A stretch of DNA of 64,000 nt, taken from positions 8,990,001 through 9,054,000 of the forward strand of contig OZ316892.1 in the NCBI GenBank assembly GCA_973895155.1, read 5' to 3'. The notes under the pieces were generated by a model. It had not been told where the DNA came from, did not search any database, and saw nothing but the letters and a program-made list of their open reading frames with translations. The stretch is from Marsupella aquatica. Lineage: Eukaryota > Marchantiophyta. Below, in pieces: positions 12,201-24,039 of this stretch (positions within the stretch are counted from its first letter, which is position 1; each line of letters starts with the position of its first letter). The translations under genes and the position numbers were made by a program.

Positions 12201-15200
12201 GAATGTACGATTCCGCTAGTCCTTGGTTGCAAGCAGGTATGCGTTTCTTTGGAGCTGATATTTCTATCAAAGGGCACAGTTGTTGACCCTGCAAATTCTT
12301 TTGACGAATCTAATTACTGTATTTAAAGTTTTCATTCAATTTATCTTAAGATATTTGTCGTAACATTACAGAAAATGATTCTTCTTGTGACATGCGCTGT
12401 TAGGTTTACAACATTGGATGTAACCATGGTTTGGTTGATTGTGCTGTTTTGCAGGTTGTCTTAGTTGGTGATCACTGCCAATTAGGGCCTGTCATTATGT
12501 GCAAGAAAGCAGCTCGAGCCGGCCTTTCGCAGTCACTTTTTGAGCGGCTAGTTTTACTTGGCGTTAAGCCCATTCGGCTACAGGTACAATACGGCCGTTT
12601 CTAGTGGACATTTTCCTCAATCCACCGAGTCTCGTTTTAGATTCGGTAATCCCGAGCAATCTTTCCCACCATATCTAAAATGCGACCGTGTCGAAAAATC
12701 CTGTGGTGATTGCAGGTGCAATATCGCATGCATCCGTGTCTTTCAGAGTTCCCTTCAAATAGCTTTTACGAAGGAACTCTGCAAAACGGTGTCACGATGA
12801 ACCAGAGGCTGTCTCAAGGAATTGATTTCCCTTGGCCTGTACCGAATAGGCCTATGTTTTTCTACGTACAGGTGAGCCTTTCTCGCATCCATTATCGAAC
12901 TAGGTTTCAAAAGTTAGTGAAGGGCTGGGCACAACGATTATCAAGGAGGGAATCTACCATCTGACATGCATTGTTCAAATTAAGCAGTACGTCAAGTCTA
13001 CGCATCGCGAACTTCCCGCTCGATATGTTATCTTTCAACGATGTCTTAGGGTACCAGCAAGTTGAGTCACCTGTCTTTTCACGGTCAGTAATTTGATGGA
13101 ATGTGTGACGCAGATGGGACAAGAAGAAATCAGTGCAAGTGGTACATCCTATCTCAATCGTACTGAATCTGCCAATGTGGAGAAAATCGTGACCACATTC
13201 TTGAAGAGTGGAGTAAATCCAAGCCAGGTATTAACTGTTTATAAGTTAGGTATTTTTGGTAAACTATTTTATATTTATTTGGTGTTGACCTTTAATACTG
13301 TCACTTCAAGTCTGCTGATGTATTTGGTGGTGTTTCTTCATCGCAGATTGGAGTCATCACCCCATATGAAGGCCAGCGTGCGTACATTGTGAATCATATG
13401 GCAAGGAATGGTTCTCTCCGTCAGCAGCTGTACAAGGAGATCGAGGTATTTGTTCACTGTTTGCATCCTTAAATGTGTCACCCCTGAGGGAATATGAGGG
13501 ATGGGAACGTCAATTTTTTGTGAGCTTTCAGCTCATTTGCTTTCTCCTCGAAAACTTTCCTCCTGTGCCCAAAGCTTGCTCTCTTGTTCCCCATTGACTT
13601 TTAACTTGTGTCTCTAATGGTGGTTGTGTTTTTATCACTGTTTTTTTCAGGTTGCTAGTGTGGATTCATTTCAGGGCCGAGAGAAGGATTTCATTATTCT
13701 TTCTTGTGTGAGGAGTAATGAACACCAGGTATCAAATGGATGTTACACTTCCTGCCCAGTTATATGAATGCAACAAGTCGTTCAGCTTGCTTGGTATTGG
13801 AAACTGTACCGTGGTCTAATCTTCACTGGAATTTTGGGCAGGGTATTGGATTTTTAAATGATCCTCGAAGGTTGAATGTTGCGCTGACAAGGGCCCGTTA
13901 TGGAATCGTGATACTGGGAAATCCAAAAGTGCTGAGCAAACAACCTCTTTGGAACAGCTTACTAACTCATTACAAGGTATGCACAGCTGAGCTGAATTGT
14001 CCGGGTCATGGTCTAAAGAGTCGTGAGTTATCCATATTACGAGAGAAGATATTCCACTGTGGATCTGTAGTTTTTCAGATATCAGATTGCTGAAGATGAA
14101 CTAAGAATGCAATCCTATTCCTTGCAGGAGCACGAGTGTCTCGTTGAAGGGGCTCTGAACAATTTGAAGCAGAGCATGGTGCAGTTCCAGAAACCTAAGA
14201 AGGTAAAGGAGTTTATGTTGCTTACTGAATATGATACATTTATGGCTGTTTGAGCCTAGGACTCTTGATTTGTAGTTTGCCTGGGTTGACCTTTTCTTTT
14301 ATTTTCTTTGTTTTTTACTGGAAAATAGGTCTATTCGCTTGAAGTTCATCACATTGGCCTAACTTTTTCCTGGTAATCAGATGTACAATGATCGTCGTGT
14401 TTATCCTGGAGGTGGTGGTCCTGCCAGCGGCCCTGGCGATGGTTTTGTACCGGTGCCAACTGCCAGTGCGGCATCTGGGACTGGGTTTCACGATCGTAGA
14501 AACGGCCGAGGGCGTGGGGTGGATAGTCGTGCTGGTAAGCCCGCAGTTTTGGGTGTATTTAAATCGAAGACGATGTTTTGACAAATGTTGTGATCTCGCC
14601 GGGCATAAAAAATTATAGCGTGGGAACTGGCCTTTTCTAGTACTTCTGGTCTGTGAAGCTCACATACTTTTCATATCTTCAGGTACTGGTTACATGAACT
14701 TCGGTGCCATGACCAATGGGGTGCACAAAGCAGGTGTCCCTCATCATGGAGGCATGTCTCAGTCACGAATACCAATACCAGCTTTCCCAGGGGCACCCCA
14801 CACTCAGCCATATGCCATCCCTTCCCGGGGAGGAGTTCATGGTCCAATTGGTGCGGTACCTCAGGGCCCTCAAGCTGGAAGCAGGGGATTTGGGACTGGT
14901 CGTGGAAGTGCTGGAGGACCTATTGGAGGACATTTGCCGCACCATCAAGCATCACAATCACATGGAAGCATCGGAGCCGGCTTTTCGTTTGGTGGAATTG
15001 ATAATCCAGCCACACAACCGTCAGTTGGTGGGCCACTCTTGCAGCAGGGATTAATGACACAGGTATGGAGAGTACTTCAGTAACGTTTCTTTTCAATGCA
15101 TGTCGTCAGTTCCAATTGCATCCTACGATCACTGTGTCCTGCTAGATTTTTGAAAGGTGCTCGCAGATCTCTTGCCTGTCTTCATTACCAGCAATAGGTG

Positions 15201-16547
15201 AAACCCTTAACTTGAAGTACCGGGATTGGCAGACACAGTCTCAAAGCCTCAGTCAAAACCTTCGAGATGGATTTTCTCTTGGTGGCATGTCACAGGTACG
15301 TAAGCAATAATTAGGCACGCAACTGAATGTTGCTACTCCTATCGTGGTTCAATTTGCTTACTGGGGCCAATTTTTCTGTAGCTTAGACTGTTTTATCACT
15401 CTTGTAATTATGTTGACCCTCAGACTCTTAGAGAATTGGCATGTTGCGAATTCCGATTATTGAAATCGTATGTTGTTGGTGGAAACTCCTATGTGCAGGA
15501 TTTTCTCGGTGATGATTTCAAGTCACAGGGTTCACATGTTGCTTACACTGGAGCGGAATTCTCCACTCAGGTCTTCAGTACATCACATACTGCGGAATTT
15601 ATTGTGAGCTAAGAAAAATTGTTCTAGCTGAAATCGCTTCTGTCCTTTGTTGTTTGGGGGTTTGTTTGTCGGATCTCGCTACCAAGTTGTAAATCCATTC
15701 CTCACAAGTCATTGGGATGTCATTCCAGGCATCACAGGGTGCATATGGAGTTGAGTATGTCACTCAGGGAAGTCAAGGGGCCTATTCTTCAGACTTTATG
15801 AATCAGAACTCGCAAGGTGGATATCAACACGGTTCAACTGGGAATGACTTTATTTCGCAGGTATGATTATCTACATTGGTTGATTTTCAGTTGTTTTCCC
15901 AGACCACGTGAAACGCATGAAGTTTAAGGTTCCTTCCAAAGAAATTCCTTTCTAGAATACCAGATTTATCTAAATATTGCCCTTGACTGCTACAGGATTT
16001 CATTGCACATGGTTCGCAAGGGCTCTTCACCCAAGTTGGGTTCAGTGATCGCACTCAGGATGGCCCATCCACTCAAACACATTATGGACTTGGTGGTCCA
16101 CTTCAGTCACAGGTGAGTTTTGCGATAGTTACAGCTTTGTTCTGCATTTACTCAAAAGATAGTATCCCTGCACTGTCCATGCTTGGCAATCTCCAGAGAT
16201 ATTTGAGCTGGAATTATGGTCTTATAGCTCGGTGTTGTGAAGGTTATGTTCCCCTACTGGATGGTGTTACGGAAATCTCTTCCTCTAGTTATGTTGGATG
16301 AAAATCACTTTTCATGTATTTCCTTCGTATCAGCTGACTTTCAGTTTTAAGGTGTTGCTCGGTTGAAACTCAATGGAAAATTCCTTGCTGCCAGTATACC
16401 CTTACCTGGCTGCTATTTTCAATTTTTCAGGGTATCATGGGGCCGTTGTATTCCCAGCCATTCACTCAGTACAGTCAGCCGCTGACTCAGCAGCAACAGC
16501 CTCAGCAGCAGAACTCACAACATCAGCGACGCCATTATAACGGCTAA
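6208..16547 (+). CDS. UPF1: UPF1, ATP-dependent RNA helicase of nonsense-mediated decay (29 exons)
   Basis: UPF1 is the core helicase of nonsense-mediated mRNA decay; it binds UPF2 and unwinds RNA in the cytoplasm. Exons: 6208-6726, 7495-7746, 8095-8265, 8484-8534, 8866-8958, 9305-9400, 9564-9614, 9834-9952, 10267-10375, 10548-10670, 10823-10894, 11008-11079, 11467-11533, 11685-11827, 12165-12236, 12455-12583, 12716-12871, 13114-13227, 13347-13445, 13651-13728, 13842-13976, 14128-14202, 14381-14534, 14683-15062, 15167-15295, 15499-15570, 15729-15860, 15996-16112, 16431-16547. All introns are GT-AG and all junctions keep frame, giving 1298 residues (Arabidopsis about 1250). The Cys/His-rich UPF2-binding domain starts at C134. 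Walker A GPPGTGKT is at 504-511, DESTQ at 650-654, QGREKD is in exon 20 and LTRARYG in exon 21. The tail from about residue 985 is Q/G-rich with more than 20 SQ or TQ sites, the known target type of the SMG1 kinase. The exon 25 acceptor is uncertain: 15233 also keeps frame. Confidence 0.96.
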
Positions 16548-18430
16548 TACCTGACAGTATGATTGACGTCTTTGGTGAAGAATTTTGAGACTGAAAAATG
16601 GTATCCAGCTGTTTCTTGGAGCCTACAAGTGCATCGTACATCTTCGGCATGATCTCAGTGTACTGGTTGTGTGGGCCAAGAAGGAGATGAAAGTTCGAGT
16701 AGCATGAAGTTACTAAGTTTGGCCACTTGGAAGGTCGTCCACATAGAGCGTTGTGTGGCAGCTGATCCCAAGATTCTTACGGGCGACTAGGGCTGGCCGA
16801 GGAATCACTTGCATCAGTGCCCAGAATATCAGTGATGTCCCAAACAGGGACCTTTTATTTACAAAGGATGTGCTGCTCTTATTGGAAGAGCACAGCTGGT
16901 GATCAAGAAGCTATTCAAGAAGGTGGCAATTTGTGTGTGTGACTTGCGAGCGATGGCAACCTGTGGTTGCTTGTGCTTGGACAACAGCCTTTGTAAGCTT
17001 TGTACCCAGATCTCCAGGGCGCATAACCCTCTCTACTACGAAAGTCTTGCTCGAGTCTTCTTTCCGGACATCGGTCCTTGCCCTTACAAACTCCTCCTTG
17101 CACATTAGCGGGACATTGGTGCATGGAGTCGGAAGCCCATTGGAGACAATACTTCAGCTTTTGCAACAGCTTCCGCATGGAGAAGTTGAGCTTGATGTCC
17201 AGTTGCAAGTGCAAGTGCCCTTCGGGGTTTGATCTGGGAGCACATCTGTGGTTGCTCTTGTGACAGTTCATGCAACGGATGTTGATGAAGATCAAGAGGA
17301 TGGGAAGCATTCAACTCTTGAAGAAGAGAGCATACTAGTAGGGAGATATAGCCTGGGGCAGCTCCCAGCGTATAATGTGATGGATCGCATGGGTGAAAGA
17401 GTTGCGAGGTTTTGTCAATGTCCATTTCTCCATGTGAGAAACACCTTCAGAGCGCACGGCTTGGTCAATTTGAAGGCCTCTGGCATAAGTTGCAAACGTG
17501 TTCTTTTATTCCCTTTCTTCCGGCAATGATAATCTGCTAGTCATTGTCGCACGTTCTTTTTCTTGTTTTTAAGTTACTTCAAACTGTCATGACATCCTGA
17601 AACTTCCTTTCAAGGCCAGTTTTTCTGCCATGGCATCCTATGCAACTCCTAAGCGACATATCTGCAGTTCGGCAAACTTCAGGGAGGAGCCAAGCTCAGC
17701 AGAGATGGCTGGGGTGTTCTGATGGGCTTGCAATACATTGGCATTGATTAGGCTATAGATGTGAGAATGGAGGCGAAGTGTTTCATGATACTGTCAAGGA
17801 CATCTAGACCCAGGAAGTGCTTACACCAAGTGCTATATTGTGGTTTATTTTCTGTTTTTATTTTCTGAGCAGCGAACAGACCTCCGAGGAGTGATCCTCA
17901 CTACTATTGGCTTGATTCAGGATGCCATTTGGTTCTCTCCAGCTCCTGTTATGGACATGAAATTTCATGACGACAGGGAGTGTTTTGGAGGAGTAGCTGC
18001 GATACGTGTTAAATGCAGTGTTTAATAATCCTGTCATTTACTGATGATCTTGATGCACTGGAGTTTTGGGCTTATTAGGATTTAGAATGAGATTGAAGTC
18101 CGTAGTTATGATGAAGCATGTATCTGACCGTCAAGGGGTGAAAGTTCTGTTTGGTGTCTGATGTCATTCAAATCCTTTTTCTTTCAATCCATTACACCCA
18201 CTTCCTTCAAATGCACTTCCGTAACAAGTCACAAGAGCTGGTAGCAGGAATGTGTACCCCGGCTCCTGAAAGGAATGTGCACCGTCTAGCCTTCGTACTT
18301 CGGCTTCATCCATTCGTTGGTTTTTGGTTTTTATCATTGTTCTTGCGTTTTAGCTTCCAGACTGAGGAGCTTTGGTGGGATTTTCTAAGTTTGTATAAAA
18401 TACTTACTTGTGACTGAAGGATTCGACTAT
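16548..18430 (+). other. UPF1 downstream region, probable 3' UTR then intergenic
   Basis: This is less AT-rich than most intergenic DNA here. Overlapping open frames of 93-131 codons lie on both strands around 16915-17529, but none has a family resemblance or a consistent splice structure. Part is probably the UPF1 3' UTR. I cannot place its poly(A) site. Confidence 0.4.
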
Positions 18431-18485
18431 CCTGCCAAGGTTCCCACTCATGGCCGGCGCTTTTCCACTATTTGTTACAGGCAAT

Positions 18486-18545
18486 AGTGATTTGGTATCT
18501 TGCATTATTGAGGCTAGTGATTTGGTATCTTGCATTATTGAGGCT
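18486..18545. repeat. Perfect 30-bp tandem duplication
   Basis: Two identical 30-bp units, 18486-18515 and 18516-18545, begin AGTGATTTGG and end TTGAGGCT. Perfect identity suggests a recent slippage event or an assembly artefact. Confidence 0.9.
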
Positions 18546-19087
18546 ATCTTGGCAGGATCGTAGTCCTAGAAGAGGTTAAGTTTTTTCAGCCTCTAACAGA
18601 CTTGGGATCTGAAATCTGGTTTTGACCAGATTTTCCCATCTCGATGGGATGTGGCAGCGGAATGACGGCCTTGCTCGAAGCTGTCGTGTGAAACGTTTAC
18701 CTGTCTGGTCTCATCCCTTCCTTTAAAATAGGCCGAGTCAAAACGAATTCCATCATAATAAATTCATGGATCAAAACAACTCGATGGGTGTGGCCTCAGA
18801 AAGAATGTTTAAATCTAACATCGAGAAAAGGAGAGAGACTGAACACAGAAGAGTTCTGCTTCAGGCTTCATATCTTTCACGAATCTGATTGGAATCAAAG
18901 CTAAAATAGGCTTCTTAGAATACTCGTTCCAGTCTGTCTTATAGGAAAGCAAAGACCAGCGGACGCAATGGTGTCCTGTTGTACAAGATGCTCCCATGAA
19001 TTGCCTTAATTCGCATGGACTACGTCCAAGCATTGAATCCACTCCAGCCCGGATCACAAAGTGATACAAAGTGAATCCACTCACCAA

Positions 19088-19348
19088 GCTGACCTCAAAT
19101 AGCTGGTTTCTTGTATATAGAACATTCTCCGAACACTGCCTTAATCCACTACAGGCCAAATAGATTTTCTAATTTTTAGAAGATTTCCATCCTTCACTAA
19201 GACGAGACGTTCCATATAGCGGCTGATCGCAAATAGCTGGTTTCTTGTATTTAGGAACATTCGAGCAATAATACACTGAATGGGCTAAGAGATTGTCTAA
19301 TTTCTAAAATATTTTCTATTCTTATTGAAAGCAGAGATGTTTCATATG
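19088..19348. repeat. Diverged tandem duplication, about 130-bp unit
   Basis: Copy 1 (about 19088-19217) and copy 2 (about 19222-19348) share CAAATAGCTGGTTTCTTGTAT near the start, a GATTKTCTAATTT block in the middle and GACGTTCCATAT or GATGTTTCATATG near the end. They are clearly diverged, so the duplication is old. It is non-coding. Confidence 0.65.
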
Positions 19349-19349
19349 C

Positions 19350-22290
19350 CCCTTGCCCAATTGGAAGGCGGTTTCTTCTCCACAAAGCACCAACACTACA
19401 AAGAGAAAAATCATTAGTTGCTGTTGTGATTTCTTAGTGTGTGAATTCAACAGGGCTTGTGCACTAGGACAGAATCCACTAGACATTAAGACAGTGAATA
19501 AAAATGGCGGAAGAGAAATTCAGGGAGTTCTTGCCAAGGATGGCCTCCTCAGGGAATCGTTACAGTTAAAACGAGACGGGAGAAGCTTATAATGATGTCA
19601 AAAAAGTTTATGACTATGAGAATCATGTAGGGAGTGGTCAGTGCGAGCTACTATGAGATGGCAAGGACTCACATGCCCGGCGGCCCGCCCCTGACATAGC
19701 TGCTCAGCGAAGGCCCCCGGCCTCTGAAGAGCTGGTAGACGACGGAGAAGCAGGTTACGTCCTGTCTGAAAAGGACGACTTACAGGAGACGTGCCACTGA
19801 AATCTGGGTTCCGAGGCGTATGTCCCGGACATGCTTAGTAACTCCAGAATCCGAGGGAACGGCCCCCTTGCCATCTGGGAAATCAAAGAAGCTACTGGTG
19901 AAGGTTGTTGAGGTATTGTATAATGTCAGTAAACAGGAATTTTGATTGTGAGGAGAATGTTGTTGGCGAGTCACTAGTGGTTTTAAATTTCACTTGATTT
20001 TTGCTGCTGTTAAATTTTTAGTAAATTTTTAACATTCCTGATGATCAGCAAGTTCTCTAGCCAAGACAGGAGTCCCAAAAATGGACGTTTCCAACCAGGT
20101 TGTTGTTAGCGAGGGGTCACTTGAGTAAATTTTTTGCTAGTGCGAGAATTGTTTTACTGTTTCCTTGCATGCTACAATGACCCAGCGTTGTTTACTAATT
20201 ATTTCAAAGCATAGACTATTACGAAATAACAAAGCCAGGAGGGCAATGAGTGAGACTTTCATTGATCAAGGATTAAACATATCCAGCCTACTGATAAAAG
20301 AAAAGCTCGAATCACGAGACGGAACTGACAAACACCAGGAGCACGAATACCCAGGCGATGATGAGCGAAACACAGGTATATAGAATCCTGAAGCCTCACG
20401 TTGTTGCCCATTCAGCTCCTTAGTTTCACGACAAAGAACCTCTGCTGATTTCTCCGTACCAACAGCGGCCATCGTCACTGCTATCCAGCTGCTCCCGCAG
20501 CGACCCCTATACACAATTCCTGGCGCATCTACTTGTCCGTCTCTACAGTACAAACCACCCATGGCACCTGGCTCCCTTATCTCCTCCTCGTCCCGAACAA
20601 CTCCGCAAGCTGTCCACCATCCCCTCGTCCCACAACATTTCCTGGATCCGTAAGCACCTGCCCTAGCTACTTCTCCCATTCATCAGGCAAGGTCGAGATG
20701 AATATAGAAATTCCGAACACCTTACCCATTTAAAGCTCGGTGGCTGTACCATCAATCGGAGAAGGCCACCAAGTCCTCCTGTCTTTAGTGTTGCTTTTGA
20801 GTTTGTCATATCTGAAGATATAGACTACACCACACTGTTGTGGCTCTTCTGGGCCTCATCGCGGCTTCGCCTGATTAGTGTTGCCTGGGTCTTTAGCCAG
20901 GCGGTTGGGGCCTGACCCTGGCGGCACTGGCCCCTTTCTGAAGAAAAAGCTTGGGAACCAATTAAGAATCAATAGTGATTCACATTCTGGTCCTGCAAAT
21001 ACTTTGAACACACTCGCACTAAAAAACAAGATGATATGTGTAGAAGAGACCCTCACTTGACTCGATACTTTCTAGAGTACATGTAGGTTTGCTTCATCAT
21101 GCAGCCATATGCTAGCCATATGCTAGAGTTATACCTGGAAGAACTGTCTTGGTGCAATTAAGGGCGATCACTGCTGTCAAGCTCGAAAAAGAAGCAACCT
21201 TAAATTCTCACATCGACACAAATTGATCCATGAAACTCTGGTTGAGGTTGTGGGGCAGTGCTCAAAGTTTGTCTCATTCTCGAAGTTGTCTCATTCTGGT
21301 TGTCTCAATCTGCTCCAACAAAACTGCTGGTGACTTAGTGCGAAGCACATCCCGAAGCAGTTCTGGCAATTTCAACCCTTATTTGAATCCTGAGTAGTTG
21401 AACTGAGAGACGACAGTCTACTCGCCCTGAATCCATGCTTAAACAACGGACGACTCACCCCGATTTGGCCACATACTCTAGTATGCATCTGATGTGAAAG
21501 AAAATTGTAGATTGTACGTTGTACACTGCAAATTCTATCAGTTACGTACTTGCACTTGAATGTCAATTCAAACACATGCATGTCGATACTGACGTTTGAG
21601 GAGACCAGTCAGGGTGTTCCCATTTAGGTACCCCAGGGCGACTGCCGCAAAGCAATATGCTCACCAGCTTTCTCGGCCATTCTCAGTGTAGCCTCGACTA
21701 TAATGTGCTAATAGTCTTGAAGAGTCACACAAGATACGTGCAGAATGGGAGAAAAAGTATGACAGAACTGTCTTCCCATATAATTTGGATGCTTGGACTA
21801 GACTGTTGAATTGCATATCTTTTCAGTACACACTGTTGAAAAATGTGGTCACGTCTGCACCACATTTTCCAAGGTTGTTGGATTGTAGAAACAATTAAGT
21901 GTCCCGAGAAATTCCAGCCCATAGAATGTGACCATGTCCTCCAACCTCTCATACCCCATACTTACGGTGTTTGACTGTTCGGTCTGCAACCTCTTGTAGG
22001 TCTCAAACCAAGACACAAAGGACTAACAACTTCATTCCTAGATTACAAACTTCTGCAGACTGAAGAGGGCAGTAGGAAGGACAGTAGACAGGAGAAACTA
22101 GTTTCCATTCTAAAAAAGACTGTTGAAAGTTTGCTTGAAGTGAAGAGTACTCTCGTTGACCTGATGACGTACGTCTTTTACTGTCCGAACTGACTCGATC
22201 TGATGTGCTATCTGGCCAAAATTGCAATGCACTAATCCGTTTTCCGATCCGATCAGAAACGAAAACGTCATGCTCAAAATTCGGACTACC
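19350..22290. other. Intergenic region, no gene supported
   Basis: Open frames are short and without family resemblance. A GC-richer patch at 20866-20960 encodes a short stretch ending in a lysine run. It faintly resembles the 3' tail of the LINE fragment at 60.5-61.4 kb, but not enough to call a LINE. Confidence 0.45.
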
Positions 22291-22293
22291 ACT

Positions 22294-22454
22294 TCACTGA
22301 ATGATGATCGTTATTGTTGACTCAAAGTCGCAAATTTTGTGACGTTCTCCCTGGCATCTGTCCCCAAAATAATGATGTTGCTCTTATTGGATTTGTGCCA
22401 GAGACATCTTTTTAACGGACCCGAAGATCTTGAATAACGATAATCATTCAGTGA
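22294..22454. repeat. Inverted repeat, about 22-bp arms, plus a third copy
   Basis: TCACTGAATGATGATCGTTATT at 22294-22315 is the near-perfect reverse complement of the sequence at 22433-22454. The core AATAACGATAATCATTCA recurs in direct orientation at 22520-22537. A second, inner pair is made of GGACCCGAAGA near 22417 and the related TCTTCGGGTCTG near 22475. Transcribed across, the segment would fold, but it could also be a cluster of protein-binding sites. Confidence 0.7.
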
Positions 22455-22519
22455 CTTTCAACGAAAATCACTTTCTTCGGGTCTGTTGAAAAGTGGACAT
22501 TTTCCTGAATGTCAGTCAG

Positions 22520-22640
22520 AATAACGATAATCATTCACGTGTATAACTAGTCGTCAGTCTATTCTGTCTCGCATTCCGAAGGACTGCAGCGTTCCGAATA
22601 TAAGACGGCTGGATTCAACTTGGAAGACATTCGTCGATTC
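22520..22640 (+). promoter_or_regulatory. Candidate plant promoter, no known gene
   Basis: A G-box core CACGTG sits at 22536-22541, directly abutting a repeated 18-bp element, and a TATA-like AATATAAG at 22597-22604. Pyrimidine-rich, leader-like sequence follows, with a possible splice donor ACG/GTAATC at 23008. The frame after it (22673-23011, 112 codons) encodes an F/P/L-rich peptide with no family resemblance, so any transcript may be non-coding. The promoter call rests on motif spacing alone. Confidence 0.3.
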
Positions 22641-23234
22641 CTCTCTTTGCTTTTCGGGCTCTATGACTTTTTTTGACTATTCGGCTTTTTGACTCTTGGG
22701 TTTTCCCGGTTTTTCCCTTCGAGTTCCCCTTTTATTTGGGTTTTTGGCCTTTGGGATTATGTCTCCCGATAAGGCGTTTTGTTCCTAGCAAATTCTATAT
22801 ATATCATTCTCATTGCTTGCTCAATTGCTCTGCATCCAGTAGTTTTCCGTGTAGTTCTCTCTGCCGTCTCGAGCTTGTTGCGAGCGATATTGATCTGTTG
22901 CGCCATCCCCACTCCAATTTCTCTTTTCGCCAACATCTCGAGGTTCTACAGCCGTTGCTGCAGTCCTCATCACTCTTTGGGCTTCTGGAGCCGTCTTCAT
23001 TATCACGGTAATCTGAACTTCTGAGGAATTTTGTGTTTCGAATTAGGGCAGACTGCACGGCATGTTGGAATTCTGTTTTCGGTTTTACTGTAGTTGTCGA
23101 ACGTCCAGAAATTCAGTTTGCTCCCGTGCACTTTTCGGCGTTTCAGTTACTTGGGACTCCTGTGCTCTGTTTCAAATCTCTTTACTAAAAGTTGGGCGTG
23201 CTATTTGACTTTTACAAAATACTGAGAAAGTTAT

Positions 23235-23440
23235 AGAAACTGTTCTCTTTGTGAAGGAGGATTTGATCAGCCGTGATTGTTCTATTTACACTACAGCTTT
23301 TGGGTTGTTCAGCCAGGAGTAAACAACGTCTCTGTTACAAAATAAAGGTTATAGAAGTTGTTGTTTGTTTGTGAAGCGGAGTTATATCAGGTGTGATTTT
23401 GCAGCTTTTTGGTTATTCAGCCAGGAGTAAACAATGTTTG
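23235..23440. repeat. Diverged direct duplication
   Basis: Two copies share a TTTGTGAAG-gga-tt-atcag-gtgtgat pattern and end in TTCAGCCAGGAGTAAACAA, at 23249-23330 and 23368-23434. This is part of a run of nested duplications that continues to 24010. Confidence 0.65.
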
Positions 23441-23516
23441 CTGGAATGTATGAGGGTTCACGATTTAAGGAAATTTTCTGTGGACGCAGCCAACGAATAA
23501 GACATTTGTAAAGTGT

Positions 23517-23880
23517 TCGAAGATTGGAAAATGCAGATTGAATTCAATTGATCTTGTAATTCTTGTGCGAATAGCATGCGAATGTTCTCGCGCATTAGTT
23601 GTAATTTGTATCAGTAATTTTCTCTTGGATTAAGATGTCTGTAGACTGTTTGAAGATTTGGAAACTGCAGATTCAATTCAATTGATCGTTAACTTTTGTG
23701 AGAACAGGATGCGAATGTTTTCCCGCATGAGTTGTAATTTGCATCAGTCGTAATCATCCCATCGAATAAGATATCTGTAGACTGCTTGAAGATTGGACAA
23801 GGTGGATTGAATTCAGTTTGTCTTTCAATTCGAAGAATGCGAATGTGTTCCCGCATCAACTGTAGTTTCCTTTGGTTCTG
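23517..23880. repeat. Three-copy repeat, about 130-bp unit, with a conserved palindrome
   Basis: Each unit carries GAAGATTGGA, a GATTGAATTCA-like block and then a 20-bp palindrome: arms ATGCG and CGCAT around a 10-nt loop. The palindromes are at 23576-23595, 23709-23728 and 23837-23856. All five arm bases on each side are kept in all three copies, while the loops (AATGTTCTCG, AATGTTTTCC, AATGTGTTCC) and flanks vary. Each is followed by a TGTAAT-type or TGTAGT-type stretch. Confidence 0.75.
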
Positions 23881-24010
23881 TAAATTAAGCGAGAAACGAG
23901 CTGAACTGCTACTGAAACCTCCCTTTGTTCTGTAAGCTAAGCTGAGAAGTTAGCTCAACTTCTATTGCAACTTCCCTTCGTTTTGTAAGCTGAGCTGAGA
24001 GACAAGCCCA
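23872..24010. repeat. Three-copy repeat, about 60-bp unit
   Basis: Three diverged copies of a unit like TTCTGTAAGCTAAGCTGAGA followed by agctcaact and ctactgcaacttccctt run in direct order, immediately after the palindrome repeats. They are non-coding. Confidence 0.65.
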
Positions 24011-24039
24011 TCTCCTGAAATTGATCTCTACTAAAATGA

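Noticed and set aside
16915-17529. Overlapping open frames on both strands downstream of UPF1
   Set aside because: No family resemblance, no consistent exon structure; likely UTR or intergenic sequence.
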